NCBI RefSeq assembly: GCF_002920615.1 | Contig: NZ_PQSU01000023.1 | Location: 1-64,000 of the forward strand | Length of the DNA stretch: 64,000 nt | Origin: Streptomyces sp. Ru62 | GTDB lineage: Bacteria; Actinomycetota; Actinomycetes; Streptomycetales; Streptomycetaceae | Direction of reading: 5' to 3' | In this document: piece by piece, positions 44,126 to 53,614 of the stretch | Position numbering within the stretch: the first letter of the stretch is position 1 | How the letters are laid out: every line of letters begins with the position of its first letter | The notes under the pieces: model-generated | The model's input: the letters and a program-made list of their open reading frames with translations, nothing else | What the model was told of the DNA's origin: nothing | Databases searched by the model: none | Program-made: the position numbers and the translations under genes

Positions 44126-44553
44126 CACGCTTTTCCTGGAAGACGTGCGCGCCGATGGTCATCGACGCCCACGACCACCGCACACCGGTTCGGCGGAGCA
44201 CAGGTGTCCGGACCCGGTGGCGAAGATGACCATCAGGCGCGCGTCCACGGGCCTTCGGTCACGCGGCGTTCACCATCGGCCGTGGGTGCTGCTGGTGCGT
44301 GGTTGCGTGAAGGCGCACGTGGCTGGCTCGCGGAGGTGTTCACGTCAGGAAGTGTGCTGGGGGCACCGGGCGGATGCCCACCCCGGTGGCGGGGCTCCCA
44401 GATGCACAACGCGGCCCGCCCCGCAAGGATCGCTTGTGAGGCGTGTGTGCTCCGTGATGGTGTGCGGCGTGCGCACCCACACGCCATCGGTCGCTCGGCA
44501 TCCGCGCGAGCTGGGGGAACCGCCCGTTTCGGCGCTCCAACCGGATCATTGTC
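44126..44553. other. 428-bp divergent intergenic region, no supported gene
   Basis: It lies between the divergent NAGPA-phosphoesterase and DoxX genes and should hold both promoters. No ORF has coding character, and I could not identify convincing hexamers or a long dyad. Confidence 0.5.
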
Positions 44554-45135
44554 ATGTTGATCAAACGCATCCTGAACCGTTCTCCTCAGTCCACGCCATC
44601 GGCGGCGCACCCCACCCCCACGGCGCCCACGGCGGCCGCCACCGGGGCGATGGTGACCGCGGCCGACGTCGGCCTGCTGCTCCTGCGGCTGACCTTCGGC
44701 CTGTACATGGCCGCGCACGGCGCTCAGAAGGTCTTCGGTCTCTTCGGAGGTAACGGTCTGACCGCGACCGGGAAGGCCTTCGAGTCCCTGGGCTATCGCC
44801 CGGGCAAGCTGTTCGCGCTGATCGGGGGCCTGTCGGAGCTGTTCGGCGGTCTCGGCCTGGCTCTGGGGCTGCTGACCCCGCTCGCGGCTGCCGCCCTGAT
44901 CGGGGTCATGATCAACGCGATGGTCACGGTGACCGCCGCCCATGGCCTGTGGGAAACGGACGGCGGTGTGGAGTACAACGTGGCGATCGCCGTCGCCGCC
45001 TTGGCCGTCGCGGCCATCGGCCCCGGCCGGCTGGCCGCTGACCGCTTCTTCCCCTGGGGCCGGGGCGGCTGGGCGGAGGCTGCCGTCGCCCTCGGCCTGG
45101 GCGGCATCGGCGCCGCGATCTCCCTCAGCGTCTAG
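44554..45135 (+). CDS. DoxX-family membrane protein
   Basis: A 193-residue integral membrane protein with four predicted helices: LLLLRLTFGLYMAAHGAQKV, LFALIGGLSELFGGLGLALG, the AAALIGVMINAMVTVTAAHG segment and the AVAALAVAAIGPG / AAVALGLGGIGAAISL region. GAQKVFGLFGG is the family's conserved loop. DoxX proteins relate to thiosulfate:quinone oxidoreductase subunits, and many work in redox homeostasis. No ribosome binding site is seen before the ATG; an internal ATG about 34 codons later is possible because the first 33 residues are low-complexity Pro/Thr/Ala. Confidence 0.87.
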   Translation: MLIKRILNRSPQSTPSAAHPTPTAPTAAATGAMVTAADVGLLLLRLTFGLYMAAHGAQKVFGLFGGNGLTATGKAFESLGYRPGKLFALIGGLSELFGGLGLALGLLTPLAAAALIGVMINAMVTVTAAHGLWETDGGVEYNVAIAVAALAVAAIGPGRLAADRFFPWGRGGWAEAAVALGLGGIGAAISLSV

Positions 45136-45362
45136 GTGTACTCGGCCAACAGCTCGGTGATTCGCGTCGGTGGTTGATCAGGAGAGGACCTCCGGGCGCG
45201 TGCTCGCCATGCAGCCGGTCGGCCCGACCTGGCCGTCCCATCCGGAGGAGGGAGCGGGTGCGAAAGTCGGGGGCGGATGGTCAGCGGTGTGGTTAGGATG
45301 CCGGAGATGAAGAACTTCTCCTCGTACGGATTGGGGGAATCGTCCGCGCAAGGTGAGTGCTG

Positions 45363-46886
45363 ATGGCACATCACTTCGCGAACGACATCCCGTCCCGCCT
45401 GTTGATGTGGCAGCGCGTGCGCGAGTACGCCGTGCCACCGTCCATGATCGAGACCGCGACCGCGCGCCGTGCGGTCGGCGACTGGGCGGGGGCCTGCGCC
45501 GCCGCCCGCGTCGACATCGATCTCGATCTGCGCGCCGTGCGCAAGCGCCACGGCACCGATGTCGCCACCCGGCTTCGTGCGGATCTGCGTCGGCTGGCGC
45601 CGGATCTGCTCCGCTGGCACATGCCCCGGATCGCCCCCGACGGACGGCTCCGGCCCGGCCTCACCCTCTCCCTGGCCCGTTACGGCGGTCCGGGCGGCAC
45701 ACCGCTGCACCTGGTGGTGCGGACACCACCGACGTGGGCGGAGGCCGGGCAGCGCATGTCACTGGCCCTGTGGGAGGGGACCGGGAGCAGTGTCCCGGGG
45801 CACCACCCGCACCCCTACCCCGACCGGCGTCACCGCCTCGACCTGCACCGGCACCTCTGGGACTCCGGACGAAGCGGCGAACTCGCACGGCGATGCGGAG
45901 CGGACGGCGCACCGCCGACGATGCCGTCCGGCCGCTCCGACGGACCTCGCCGTCCAGCCCCGCCGGATCGTCCGGACCGTCCGGATGATCCAGGTCGCCC
46001 GGACCGGTCCAGCGGTGACGACGCGTCGTGGGCGGTCTCCCGCTGGGCCGCCGAGGCGGAGTTGCTGTTGCGGGCCGAGGGCCGCCGTCCACGCGGCGCC
46101 TTCACCGTGCGGCTCGGTGCACGCAGCCGCGCCGTGCTCGAACTCGTCGCACCCGACGACAGCCACGCCCCGACGTTCCGGCCGCTGCGGGAGCCGCTGC
46201 CGTCGCAGCAGGTCGCCGCGCTTCCGCTGCTGCCGGAGGCGGCGGCTCGCGTCCTGCCCGATCTGGAACTGCTGCGCGCCGGGCTCGTCGCGGCCGACCG
46301 TCTGCATCCGCTCGTCGCCGCGGCACTGGCGGAGCCCAGCCCGGCAGCAGCGACCGGACCGGCCCCCGAGCCCCACGACCCGCACCGGGTGCGGTGCCGG
46401 GGCGAGGTCCACCGGATCGCGCTCCGGGACGGGGTGCTGACGGCGATCGACCATGATCCGGCCGAACTACGGCGGGAGGAACTGCTGGTGGCGCTCGGCG
46501 GGCCGGCGCTGCCCTGTCTACGGGCCATCGACGCGGTGCACCGCAGCCCGGAGGCACTGCCCGCGGTCAGGGAGCGGCTCCTCCACGGTGACGTCGCCGG
46601 CGCGCTGACCGTGATCGAGGGACTCCTCGGCCCCGGCGCCGTCCTGCCCGACGGGCCGCTCCGGCGGGAACTGGAGTCGGCCGCGACCCGGCGCGTCGAC
46701 CACGGTCTCTTCCGCTCGGGGCTGGTCACCGTGCACCCCGCTGCCCGTGCCGCGGGAGGCGGGAACGCCTCGGACGCGGGACACGCCGACGCGAGTCATC
46801 GCCCGCGGCCCGATCGCCGTACCCCGCACGCCATGCTCCGCAAGCGGAGCAGCCGGGCCCGGCCACGTACCGGCTCCCTGCGCTGA
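45363..46886 (+). CDS. Unknown protein, first gene of the MoxR/VWA trio
   Basis: A 507-residue protein of no family I recognise. The N-terminal 150 residues (HFANDIPSRLLMWQRVREYA, WAGACAAARVDIDLDLRAVR) look globular and mainly helical. Residues about 185-225 are a Pro/Asp/Arg-rich linker (RPAPPDRPDRPDDPGRPDR), and the C-terminal 280 residues form a second domain with LLRAEGRRPRGAFTVRLG and IDAVHRSPEALPAVRERLLH. No signal or membrane segment is seen. The ATG has AAGGTGAG five bases upstream. The gene lies 110 bases before a MoxR ATPase gene, which overlaps a metallopeptidase/VWA gene, so the three probably work together; this one may be the substrate or effector. Confidence 0.8.
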   Translation: MAHHFANDIPSRLLMWQRVREYAVPPSMIETATARRAVGDWAGACAAARVDIDLDLRAVRKRHGTDVATRLRADLRRLAPDLLRWHMPRIAPDGRLRPGLTLSLARYGGPGGTPLHLVVRTPPTWAEAGQRMSLALWEGTGSSVPGHHPHPYPDRRHRLDLHRHLWDSGRSGELARRCGADGAPPTMPSGRSDGPRRPAPPDRPDRPDDPGRPDRSSGDDASWAVSRWAAEAELLLRAEGRRPRGAFTVRLGARSRAVLELVAPDDSHAPTFRPLREPLPSQQVAALPLLPEAAARVLPDLELLRAGLVAADRLHPLVAAALAEPSPAAATGPAPEPHDPHRVRCRGEVHRIALRDGVLTAIDHDPAELRREELLVALGGPALPCLRAIDAVHRSPEALPAVRERLLHGDVAGALTVIEGLLGPGAVLPDGPLRRELESAATRRVDHGLFRSGLVTVHPAARAAGGGNASDAGHADASHRPRPDRRTPHAMLRKRSSRARPRTGSLR

Positions 46887-46996
46887 TCAGCCGTCCTCCG
46901 CCCAGCACACCCACAGGCACCGCACCTTCGGTGCCCCATGCCCCCATGACATCCGGACGGGCCGTCCCGTTCCCTCCTCCCACCCAGGTGATGCCC

Positions 46997-48301
46997 ATGA
47001 CATCCAGCACCCTCCCGCGGACCGCGGTTGCGGCCGTCGGCGCGCCCGCACCACTCCCCGCCGGCCCGTCCGGCACCCGCGCACAACTCGCCGTCGCCGA
47101 CGATCTCCTGACCCTCCTGCGGACCACCAGCACCGAGCCCCGCCCCGATGACCAGCTCGAAGCCCTCACCCTGGCCGTCGCGGCCGACCTGCCCGTCCTG
47201 CTCTGGGGTGAACCGGGCATCGGCAAGACCGCGGCCCTGACGCAGCTCGCCCACTCCCTCGGCCTGCCGCTGACGACCGTGATCGCCAGCGTCCACGAGC
47301 CGTCCGACTTCTCCGGGCTGCCCATCGTGGGCGACGACCCGGCGGAGCAGGGCGTGCCGATGGCGCCGCCGCAGTGGGCCGTGGAGCTGGTGCGGGCCGG
47401 ACGGGGGCTGCTCTTCCTGGACGAACTCTCCACCGCCACCCCCGCCGTGCAGGCCGCACTGCTCCGGGTCGTCCTGGAGCGGAAGGTGGGTGCCCTCCAA
47501 CTGCCGCAGGGCGTGCGGATCGTGGCCGCCGCCAATCCCCGCGCTTCCGCGGCGGACGGGTGGGAACTGAGCCCGCCGCTCGCCAACCGGTTCGTGCATC
47601 TGCACTGGTCGCACGACCCGGAGGTGGTGGTGCGCGGGCTGGGCGGGGTCTGGCCCCGGGCGGAGCTGCCCCGGCTGGTGCCCGAGCGGCTGCCGGACGC
47701 GGTGGCCCACGCCCGGCGCGCGGTCTGCGGTTTCCTGCGAGCCCGGCCGACGCTGATCCACCGGCTGCCGAGCACGGAGACACGACGCGGCGCCGCCTGG
47801 CCCTCGCCCCGCAGCTGGGACGCCGCGCTGACCCTGCTGGCCTTCGGCACGGCGGCCTCCGTCTCCCGGGAGGTGCTGGCGTTGCTGGTACGGGGCGCGG
47901 TCGGGGACGGCCCAGGGCTCGAACTCCTCGCCCACCTGGACCGGATGGACCTGCCGGACCCGGAGTCCCTGCTGGCCGATCCCGCCTTTGCCGAGCTGCC
48001 CGTGCGGGGCGATCTGCGCCAGGCGACGCTGGAGGCGGTGGTGGCCGCCGTCGGAGCGAGACCGGAGCGGCAGCGGTGGGAGGCGGGCTGGGCGGTACTG
48101 GTCCGGGCCCTGGAGACCGGCGCCCCCGACCTGCTGGTGGCCCCGGCGACGACACTGGCGGCGCTGCGGCGTGACGACTGGGAGGTGCCGGAGGCGGTGG
48201 AGCGGCTGGCCGGGGTGGTCGGCCTCGCCCGACGGGCCGAGCGGTCGGTGGGACGCGCCACCGCGGCCGACGCCGGGCGTACGACGGGAACGCGCCGGTG
48301 A
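46997..48301 (+). CDS. MoxR-type AAA+ ATPase
   Basis: A 434-residue ATPase with Walker A GEPGIGKT (71-78), Walker B LLFLDELSTA and sensor 1 VAAANPR, the layout of the MoxR subfamily. MoxR proteins are chaperone-like and usually paired with VWA-domain partners. Of three possible starts, ATG at 46997 was chosen because AGGTGA lies about six bases upstream. The stop overlaps the start of the next gene in GTGA, so the VWA protein is translationally coupled. The C-terminal 200 residues are helical and variable. Confidence 0.9.
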   Translation: MTSSTLPRTAVAAVGAPAPLPAGPSGTRAQLAVADDLLTLLRTTSTEPRPDDQLEALTLAVAADLPVLLWGEPGIGKTAALTQLAHSLGLPLTTVIASVHEPSDFSGLPIVGDDPAEQGVPMAPPQWAVELVRAGRGLLFLDELSTATPAVQAALLRVVLERKVGALQLPQGVRIVAAANPRASAADGWELSPPLANRFVHLHWSHDPEVVVRGLGGVWPRAELPRLVPERLPDAVAHARRAVCGFLRARPTLIHRLPSTETRRGAAWPSPRSWDAALTLLAFGTAASVSREVLALLVRGAVGDGPGLELLAHLDRMDLPDPESLLADPAFAELPVRGDLRQATLEAVVAAVGARPERQRWEAGWAVLVRALETGAPDLLVAPATTLAALRRDDWEVPEAVERLAGVVGLARRAERSVGRATAADAGRTTGTRR

Positions 48302-49653
48302 CGGGGAGCGCGAAGCGCCCGCGGCCGCTGCCACGTCCCATGCCCCGGCCCGCGCCGGCCCGCCCGGTACGGGCCGCGGTGCCGGCCCCGCCGACCGCCG
48401 GCGGTGGACCGTACGACCGTCCCGGACTGCCGCTGGACCAGGAGAAGTTGCTGGCCGCCCGGCTGCACGCGGTGAAGGTCCGCCCCTACCTGGCCGCCGC
48501 CCTCTTCGCGCTGCACGTGGTGGAGGACCGCTCGGTGCCGACGATGGCGGTCGACGCGCACTGGCGCTGCTACGTCTCACCCGGCTTCGTGGCGCGCACC
48601 CCGGTGGAGGAACTGGCGGGCGTCTGGGTGCACGAGGTCTCCCACCTGCTCCGCGACCACCACGCGCGGGGCGAGCGGTACGCGCGGGAGCACGAGGGGC
48701 ACGGTCCCGGCGGGCGAAGCGGGAGGGGGAGCTCCCCGACCGGGAGCCGCGAGAGGCTACGGCGCAACATCGCCGCCGACTTCGAGATCAACGACGACAT
48801 CTACGGCGACGGCCTGCCCCGGCCTGCCGGAGCGGTGCACCCGTCCATGCTGCGGCTGCCCGAGGGTCTGCTCATGGAGGAGTACCTGCGTACGGCGTCG
48901 CTGTCCGCGCTCACCGCGGAGCTGGCCTGGCTGGACTGCGGCAGTGGTGCCGACGGGCAGGCCCGGCCGTGGGAGCTGGGACCCGACGGCGCACACGGGC
49001 TGAGCAGGCGGGTGGCCGAGGGCATCAGAGGCCGGCCCGGCCACGCGCCGGAGGGGTGGCGCCGATGGGCCGAGGAGGCGTTCCATCCGCCGCAGCCCTG
49101 GCGGCAGTTGCTCGGAGCGGCGGTCCGCTCGGCGACGGGCGCGCCGGGGGCGGGGGAGGACCACAGCTACCGGCGTCCGTCCCGGCGCTCGGCCGGCGTC
49201 CCCGGAGCACTGCTGCCGAGCCTGCGCCGCAAGCCGCCCAGGGTCTGCGTCGTGATCGACACCTCAGGGTCGGTGAGCGACGCCGAACTGGGCAGCGCGC
49301 TGCTGGAGGTCGCGGCGATCTCCCGTGCGGTGGGCGGACGGCGCGACCTGGTCTCGGTGATCTCCTGCGACGCGGCGGCCGGGGTCGCCGTCCCCCTGTG
49401 CCGCGCCGAGAACATCGCACTGGTCGGCGGCGGCGGAACCGATCTGCGCTCCGGTTTCACCCGGGCGCTGCGCTCCCGCCCGGACGTGATCGTCGCCCTC
49501 ACGGACGGACAGACCCCGTGGCCCTCCACCCAGCCGCCCTGCCGCACCGTCGTCGGCCTCTTCCCCCGCCCCGCCCACGCCGTGGACGAGGAAGACCCCG
49601 ACTACGTTCCGGACACCCCACCGCCCTGGGCACGGGTCGTCACGATCGGCTGA
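48298..49653 (+). CDS. VWA-like protein with metallopeptidase motif (DUF2201 type)
   Basis: A 451-residue protein in two parts. The N-terminal domain carries HEVSHLLRDH (HExxH at 112-116), typical of the putative metallopeptidase domain of DUF2201 proteins, with a Pro-rich start. The C-terminal VWA-like domain begins VCVVIDTSGSVSD (DxSxS at 321-325, MIDAS residues) and continues ISCDAAAG and GGGGTDLRSGF. The HExxH glutamate and both histidines are intact. GTG in a GTGA overlap couples it to the MoxR gene. By family precedent MoxR would load or remodel a target recognised by the VWA part; the target is unknown. Confidence 0.9.
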   Translation: MTGSAKRPRPLPRPMPRPAPARPVRAAVPAPPTAGGGPYDRPGLPLDQEKLLAARLHAVKVRPYLAAALFALHVVEDRSVPTMAVDAHWRCYVSPGFVARTPVEELAGVWVHEVSHLLRDHHARGERYAREHEGHGPGGRSGRGSSPTGSRERLRRNIAADFEINDDIYGDGLPRPAGAVHPSMLRLPEGLLMEEYLRTASLSALTAELAWLDCGSGADGQARPWELGPDGAHGLSRRVAEGIRGRPGHAPEGWRRWAEEAFHPPQPWRQLLGAAVRSATGAPGAGEDHSYRRPSRRSAGVPGALLPSLRRKPPRVCVVIDTSGSVSDAELGSALLEVAAISRAVGGRRDLVSVISCDAAAGVAVPLCRAENIALVGGGGTDLRSGFTRALRSRPDVIVALTDGQTPWPSTQPPCRTVVGLFPRPAHAVDEEDPDYVPDTPPPWARVVTIG

Positions 49654-49955
49654 GACCGGGACCGGAAGCGGCCACGGCGAGGGCGGGCACGACGCGGTGG
49701 CCGTCCCCGTCCCTGGCCGTCCCGGCTCGGCGGACCAGGCGCACAGCCGACCGCGGGGGCGACGGAGGCACTGGTGCGGAGTCCCGACCGCCGGCCGCCG
49801 CGGCCGGCACCGTACGCGCGCGCACAGCTCATCGTCGGCGCGGCCGTGCCGTACCTGCTCGGACCGGGCTGGAGAACGCCGACGGCCGGACGCGCACCGG
49901 CACCCGCACGACCGGGCTGCCCGTCCTGCGCCGAGCGGCCCGGCCGAGGGGTGTG
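49654..49955. other. 302-bp convergent intergenic region, no supported gene
   Basis: It lies between the VWA gene and the convergent TetR gene. I see only GC-rich sequence, with the short dyad CCGGCCGCCGCGGCCGG near 49,790. That may act as a weak terminator. Confidence 0.45.
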
Positions 49956-50525
49956 TCACTCGGCCGGCATCAGCCGCTCGGTCAGTGCCTCGACCGAGGC
50001 GACGACGGCCGCGCGGTGCCGCTTGAGCCGGGCCGCCTCGCCATCGTCGGTGGGATTGCGGATGGCCGGCGGCGTGAAGAGCCACGCCTGGGCGGCGGCG
50101 AGGGCGATCATGAGGGCGTCCATGCCGGTTTCCAGGTCGGCCCCGTGTGCGTCGGCGACGGCCTGGGCCTTGCTGAGATGTGCCTCCAGCTCCGCCGTCG
50201 ACGCCTCCGGCCGCTCCAGCGACTTCCACTGGGTGAGCCGGATCAGGTCCGGGTCGGCGACGAAGGCGTCGAACAGAGCGCCGGCGTAGGCCGCCAGGTC
50301 GTCCGGGGTGAAGGGGACGACATCGGCCAGGATGCGGACGCGGGCCTCCAGGACCGCGTCGAAGAGGGCGTCCTTGGACCCGAAGTAGGCATAGATCGCC
50401 TGTTTGTTGGCGGGCGCGTTCTTGGCGATGCGTTCGACGCGTGCTCCGGCGAGTCCATGTGCGACGAACTCCTCGTGCGCGGCCTCCAGCAGCCGGGCAC
50501 GCGTCGCGGAAGAGTCATAGCCCAT
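49956..50525 (-). CDS. TetR-family transcriptional regulator
   Basis: A 189-residue repressor with the N-terminal TetR helix-turn-helix (TRARLLEAAHEEFVAHGLAG, ARVERIAKNAPANKQAIYAY, FGSKDALFDAVL) and a helical ligand domain ending PPAIRNPTDDGEAARLKRHR. The ribosome binding site is weak. AGAC-AAAC-GTCT (50540-50551), 15 bases upstream of the start, is a candidate operator half-dyad. It lies directly downstream of the truncated quinone oxidoreductase on the same strand and may once have controlled it. Confidence 0.9.
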   Translation of the reverse strand: MGYDSSATRARLLEAAHEEFVAHGLAGARVERIAKNAPANKQAIYAYFGSKDALFDAVLEARVRILADVVPFTPDDLAAYAGALFDAFVADPDLIRLTQWKSLERPEASTAELEAHLSKAQAVADAHGADLETGMDALMIALAAAQAWLFTPPAIRNPTDDGEAARLKRHRAAVVASVEALTERLMPAE

Positions 50526-50567
50526 GGCGGCAGCCTAAAAGACAAACGTCTGGATCGAAAAAGGCCG

Positions 50568-51370
50568 TCATCCCGCGTCCGGGGCGGCCGGGCAGGGGGG
50601 GCGCCGACCGCGCCGGCCGTAGGGTGCCCCCGCACTGCCCCACGGCCGGCCGCGAGGAGGATCAGCCCCCATGGCCACGACGACGTTGCCGCGGGTGCCG
50701 CCCGCCGCCAGCACCCCTTGGGCCTCGGCTGCGCGTTCCAGAGGGAAGGTGGCGCCCACCCGCACCCTCAGCCTGCCGGCGTCGGCCAGCTCCGCCACGG
50801 CCTTGAGATCGTCTCCGCCGAGCCGGCAGAAGACCGGGACGACACCCGGCAGCCCGGTCTCCGCGACAGAGGCGACACGGCCACCCGGCCGGACGGTGCC
50901 CGCGGCCGACACCAGCGTGCCGCCCCCGACCGTGTCCAGGACGGCGTCCGCGCCGGCGGGCACCCCGAGGACGCGCTGGGCGACCCCCTCCCCGTAGGCG
51001 ACCGGGAGGACGCCGAGGGAACGCAGGTAGGCGTGGTCACGCGCCGAGGCCGTCCCGACGACCCGGGCGCCGCGTGCCCGGCCGATCTGGGCGGCGAGCG
51101 AGCCGACACCGCCGGCCGCGCCGTGCACGAGCAGCGTCTCACCCTGCCGGACACGCAGGGCACGCACCACGGCCCGGTAGGCGGTGAGGCCGGCGAGGGG
51201 CAGTCCGGCGGCCTCGGCGAAGCTCATGGTGCGGGGCTTGTGCACCGGCGTGCGGACATCGGCCGACACCAGCTCGGCCAGTCCGCCGTGCGCGCGCTGC
51301 ACGTCGCCGCGGAGGTACCCGATGACCTCGTCACCGGGGGATAACTCGGTGGCGGCGGACCCCGCGTGCT
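50568..51370 (-). pseudogene. Quinone oxidoreductase (MDR family), N-terminally truncated
   Basis: The retained part is convincing: LSPGDEVIGYLRGDVQRAHG, GLAELVSADVRTPVHKPRTM, the cofactor loop GAAGGVGSLAAQIG and GGRVASVAETGLPG, which covers the end of the catalytic domain and the Rossmann domain. Upstream of AATELSPGDEV the frame stays open but turns into Gln/Arg-rich sequence unlike the family, so the first 70-80 residues (GroES-like start) are lost. The C-terminus also runs about 35 Arg/Pro-rich residues past the usual end. One leucine in TELSPG is a TTA codon (about 51354). If translated from GTG at 51302 it would be an incomplete enzyme. Confidence 0.7.
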
Positions 51371-51590
51371 CTCCGGTCCCGGCCTGCTGAGCCTGGCGGA
51401 CAGTCTGGCGGCAGAGCTGTCGCCGGTGCGCTCGGTGCCGGCGTAGGGCGTACGGCGGAATTGCCGCGCGGGCGCGCCCGGGGGTGCGTCAGCGCCCCGC
51501 ACCCGGTTCGCCGGCATCCGACGCCAGGCCGGGCGGACCAGTCCTCCAAGGAGGGCTCAGGCTCGCGCGGTCCTCGGCCTCGTGCGGTCG

Positions 51591-52487
51591 TCAGCGCTGC
51601 GGCGGCTGTTCCTCGGTCCGGGTCCGGCCGAGGGTTTCCGCCGCGGCCTCGGCGAAGTCGTGGATGAGGGGCGAGCGCCGGGACGCCACCCATGCCAGGG
51701 CCACCTCGTTGGGGCCGATGTCCTCCACGGGCAGCGGGATGACGTCCGGGCGGGTGTAGAAACTGGCGGTGGACAACGGGAGCACACAGATGCCCGCACC
51801 GGAGGCCACCAGTTCCAGCTTCTCCTCCACCTGGTGGATCACGGGCACCTCGGGGCGCCGCCGCTCCCGCAACTCCAGTGCCACGTCACGCCATTCGGGT
51901 ACGGCGTCCGGGTCCTGGAGCAGGTGCTCGGACGCGAGGTCGCCGACGGTCACCGACGCCCTGTCCGCCAGACGGTGTCCGGCCGGCACCATCACGACCC
52001 GGGGCTCCCTGAAGAGCGGCCGCACCTGGAGGCCCCGCTGGTCGATGGGCAGCCGCACGACGCCGATGTCCGCCCGGCCGTCCTGCAGCACCTCCACCTG
52101 GTTGTCCCAACTCGTGCGCAGCAGACGCACGTTGACGCCGGGACGGCGGGCGGAGAAGACGGCCGTGGCCGGGGTGACCGTGATGCCGGGCATGAACCCG
52201 ACGGTCAGCGTGGGGGTGCCCCGCGCCGCCGTCTTCGCCCGCCGCAGCAGCGCCTCGGCCGAGGCGAGCAGCGGGACGGCGTCCTCCAGCAACTGCTCCC
52301 CGGCCGGCGTGAGCAGCGTGCCGCGCCGGTCCCGTGCGAAGACCTCGACGCCCAGGTCGTCCTCCAGGCTCCGGATCTGCCGGGACAGCACCGGCTGCGC
52401 GATGTGCAGCCGCTCGGCCGCACGCCCGAAGTGGAGCTCCTCGGCCACGGCCACGAAATACCGGAGCTTCCGCAGGTCAAGATCCAC
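51591..52487 (-). CDS. LysR-family transcriptional regulator
   Basis: A 298-residue LysR-type regulator with N-terminal winged helix-turn-helix (LRKLRYFVAVAEELHFGRAA, ERLHIAQPVLSRQIRSLED) and a C-terminal periplasmic-binding-like inducer domain (TLTVGFMPGI, DIGVVRLPI, VASGAGICVLPLS). The GTG start has a modest GTGAGT purine stretch upstream. It precedes, on the same strand, nothing closely linked; upstream lies the SDR gene and its divergent MFS partner, whose shared promoter holds two T-N11-A dyads suited to LysR proteins. It is the likely regulator of that pair. Confidence 0.92.
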   Translation of the reverse strand: MDLDLRKLRYFVAVAEELHFGRAAERLHIAQPVLSRQIRSLEDDLGVEVFARDRRGTLLTPAGEQLLEDAVPLLASAEALLRRAKTAARGTPTLTVGFMPGITVTPATAVFSARRPGVNVRLLRTSWDNQVEVLQDGRADIGVVRLPIDQRGLQVRPLFREPRVVMVPAGHRLADRASVTVGDLASEHLLQDPDAVPEWRDVALELRERRRPEVPVIHQVEEKLELVASGAGICVLPLSTASFYTRPDVIPLPVEDIGPNEVALAWVASRRSPLIHDFAEAAAETLGRTRTEEQPPQR

Positions 52488-52677
52488 CCGGACTCACCGC
52501 TCACTCTCTCCGAGGCGACGGCCCGGCCGGGCGGTCGGCTCTCCTGGAACGACTCCTCGATCGCCCCGTGGGACGACCGAGGCAGTTCTGCACGAATCTA
52601 CCCGCCCCGGCCACGGCGAGCCGTCACGGACGGTGCCCGCCGCCTTCGCGAGAGGTGCCGCCTTGTCCCTGGCCCGG

Positions 52678-53538
52678 TCACTTCTCGCCGGCGAGGACGG
52701 CCAGCGGGTCGGTGTGCGCGGGGGTCCACCCCAGCTCGGCCTCGGCGCGTGCCGGGGTGAGCTGCTGGTCCAGGGCGAAGGCGTCCGCGACCGGCCCCAT
52801 CTGCTCACGGGCCTGCTTCAGCGTGATGGAGGCGACCTTGCCGTCGAGACCGAGCGAGCGGGCGACGGCCAGCGCGCACTCCTTGGCGGTGGGGTTCACA
52901 CCGCCCACGCCGACGTACACAGAGCCGGGCTTCGCCTTCAGGGCGGCGACGTACAGCTCCGCGATGTCGTCGATGTGCACCAGCGCCCAGCGGTTCGCAC
53001 CGTCGCCGATGTACGGAACGGCTCCCGCCTCCTTGCCCGGGACGGCGTAGAAGAAGTCGATCAGGCGGTTCTCACCGCCGTACAGCAGACCGGGCTGCAC
53101 CACGACGGGGCGGCCACCCTGCTGCGCGCGCCGCAGAACGGCGTACTCCACCGGCTTGCGCCAGGCGACCAGGGCCGGCGGGTTCCAGGGGGCGGTCTCG
53201 TCCACGACCCCGTCCGTGTCGCCGTAGACCCAGGTGCCGCCGGTGTGGACGTAGGTGCCGGTGCCGATGCCGTCCTGCATGGCGGTGGCCGCCGCGAGGT
53301 CCTCGTCCCCGGTCTCGGCCTGCGCCAGGTGGACGACCGCCTCCGCGCGGGCCGCCGCCGCGTTCAGCACGCCGAGATCCCCCAGCCCGCCGCGCACCGG
53401 CGTCGCCCCGAGGGTCGCGACGGTCTCGGCGGCGACGTCGTTGCGGGCCAGCGCCTCGACGGTGTGTCCGTGGCGGATCAGCGCACTGATCGTGGCCTTG
53501 CCGATGTATCCGGATCCACCGGTGAGGAAGATCTTCAT
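52678..53538 (-). CDS. NAD(P)-dependent epimerase/extended SDR
   Basis: A 286-residue extended SDR with the N-terminal TGGSGYIG cofactor loop (6-13) and a later YGGENR/HIDDIAELYVAAL block typical of epimerase-like members. The usual YxxxK is not clear: the region reads VHTGGTWVYGDTDG...VAWRKPVEYAV. The ATG has AGGAG about nine bases upstream. It diverges from an MFS exporter across a 244-bp region with a long inverted repeat, so both genes are probably induced by the same signal through the LysR regulator. The substrate is unknown, perhaps a reactive carbonyl or an aromatic compound. Confidence 0.88.
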   Translation of the reverse strand: MKIFLTGGSGYIGKATISALIRHGHTVEALARNDVAAETVATLGATPVRGGLGDLGVLNAAAARAEAVVHLAQAETGDEDLAAATAMQDGIGTGTYVHTGGTWVYGDTDGVVDETAPWNPPALVAWRKPVEYAVLRRAQQGGRPVVVQPGLLYGGENRLIDFFYAVPGKEAGAVPYIGDGANRWALVHIDDIAELYVAALKAKPGSVYVGVGGVNPTAKECALAVARSLGLDGKVASITLKQAREQMGPVADAFALDQQLTPARAEAELGWTPAHTDPLAVLAGEK

Positions 53539-53614
53539 GGTGATGGCTCCTGTCTCCGTGGCTCGGGGAGTTCGCTGACTTCGCTGACCAGCCTGCGCTC
53601 AGGGACGGACCCCC

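Noticed and set aside
47988..51344. A 1,118-codon plus-strand frame across the MoxR, VWA, TetR and oxidoreductase genes
   Set aside because: It overlaps four genes in other frames and its product is Arg/Gly-rich without domains.
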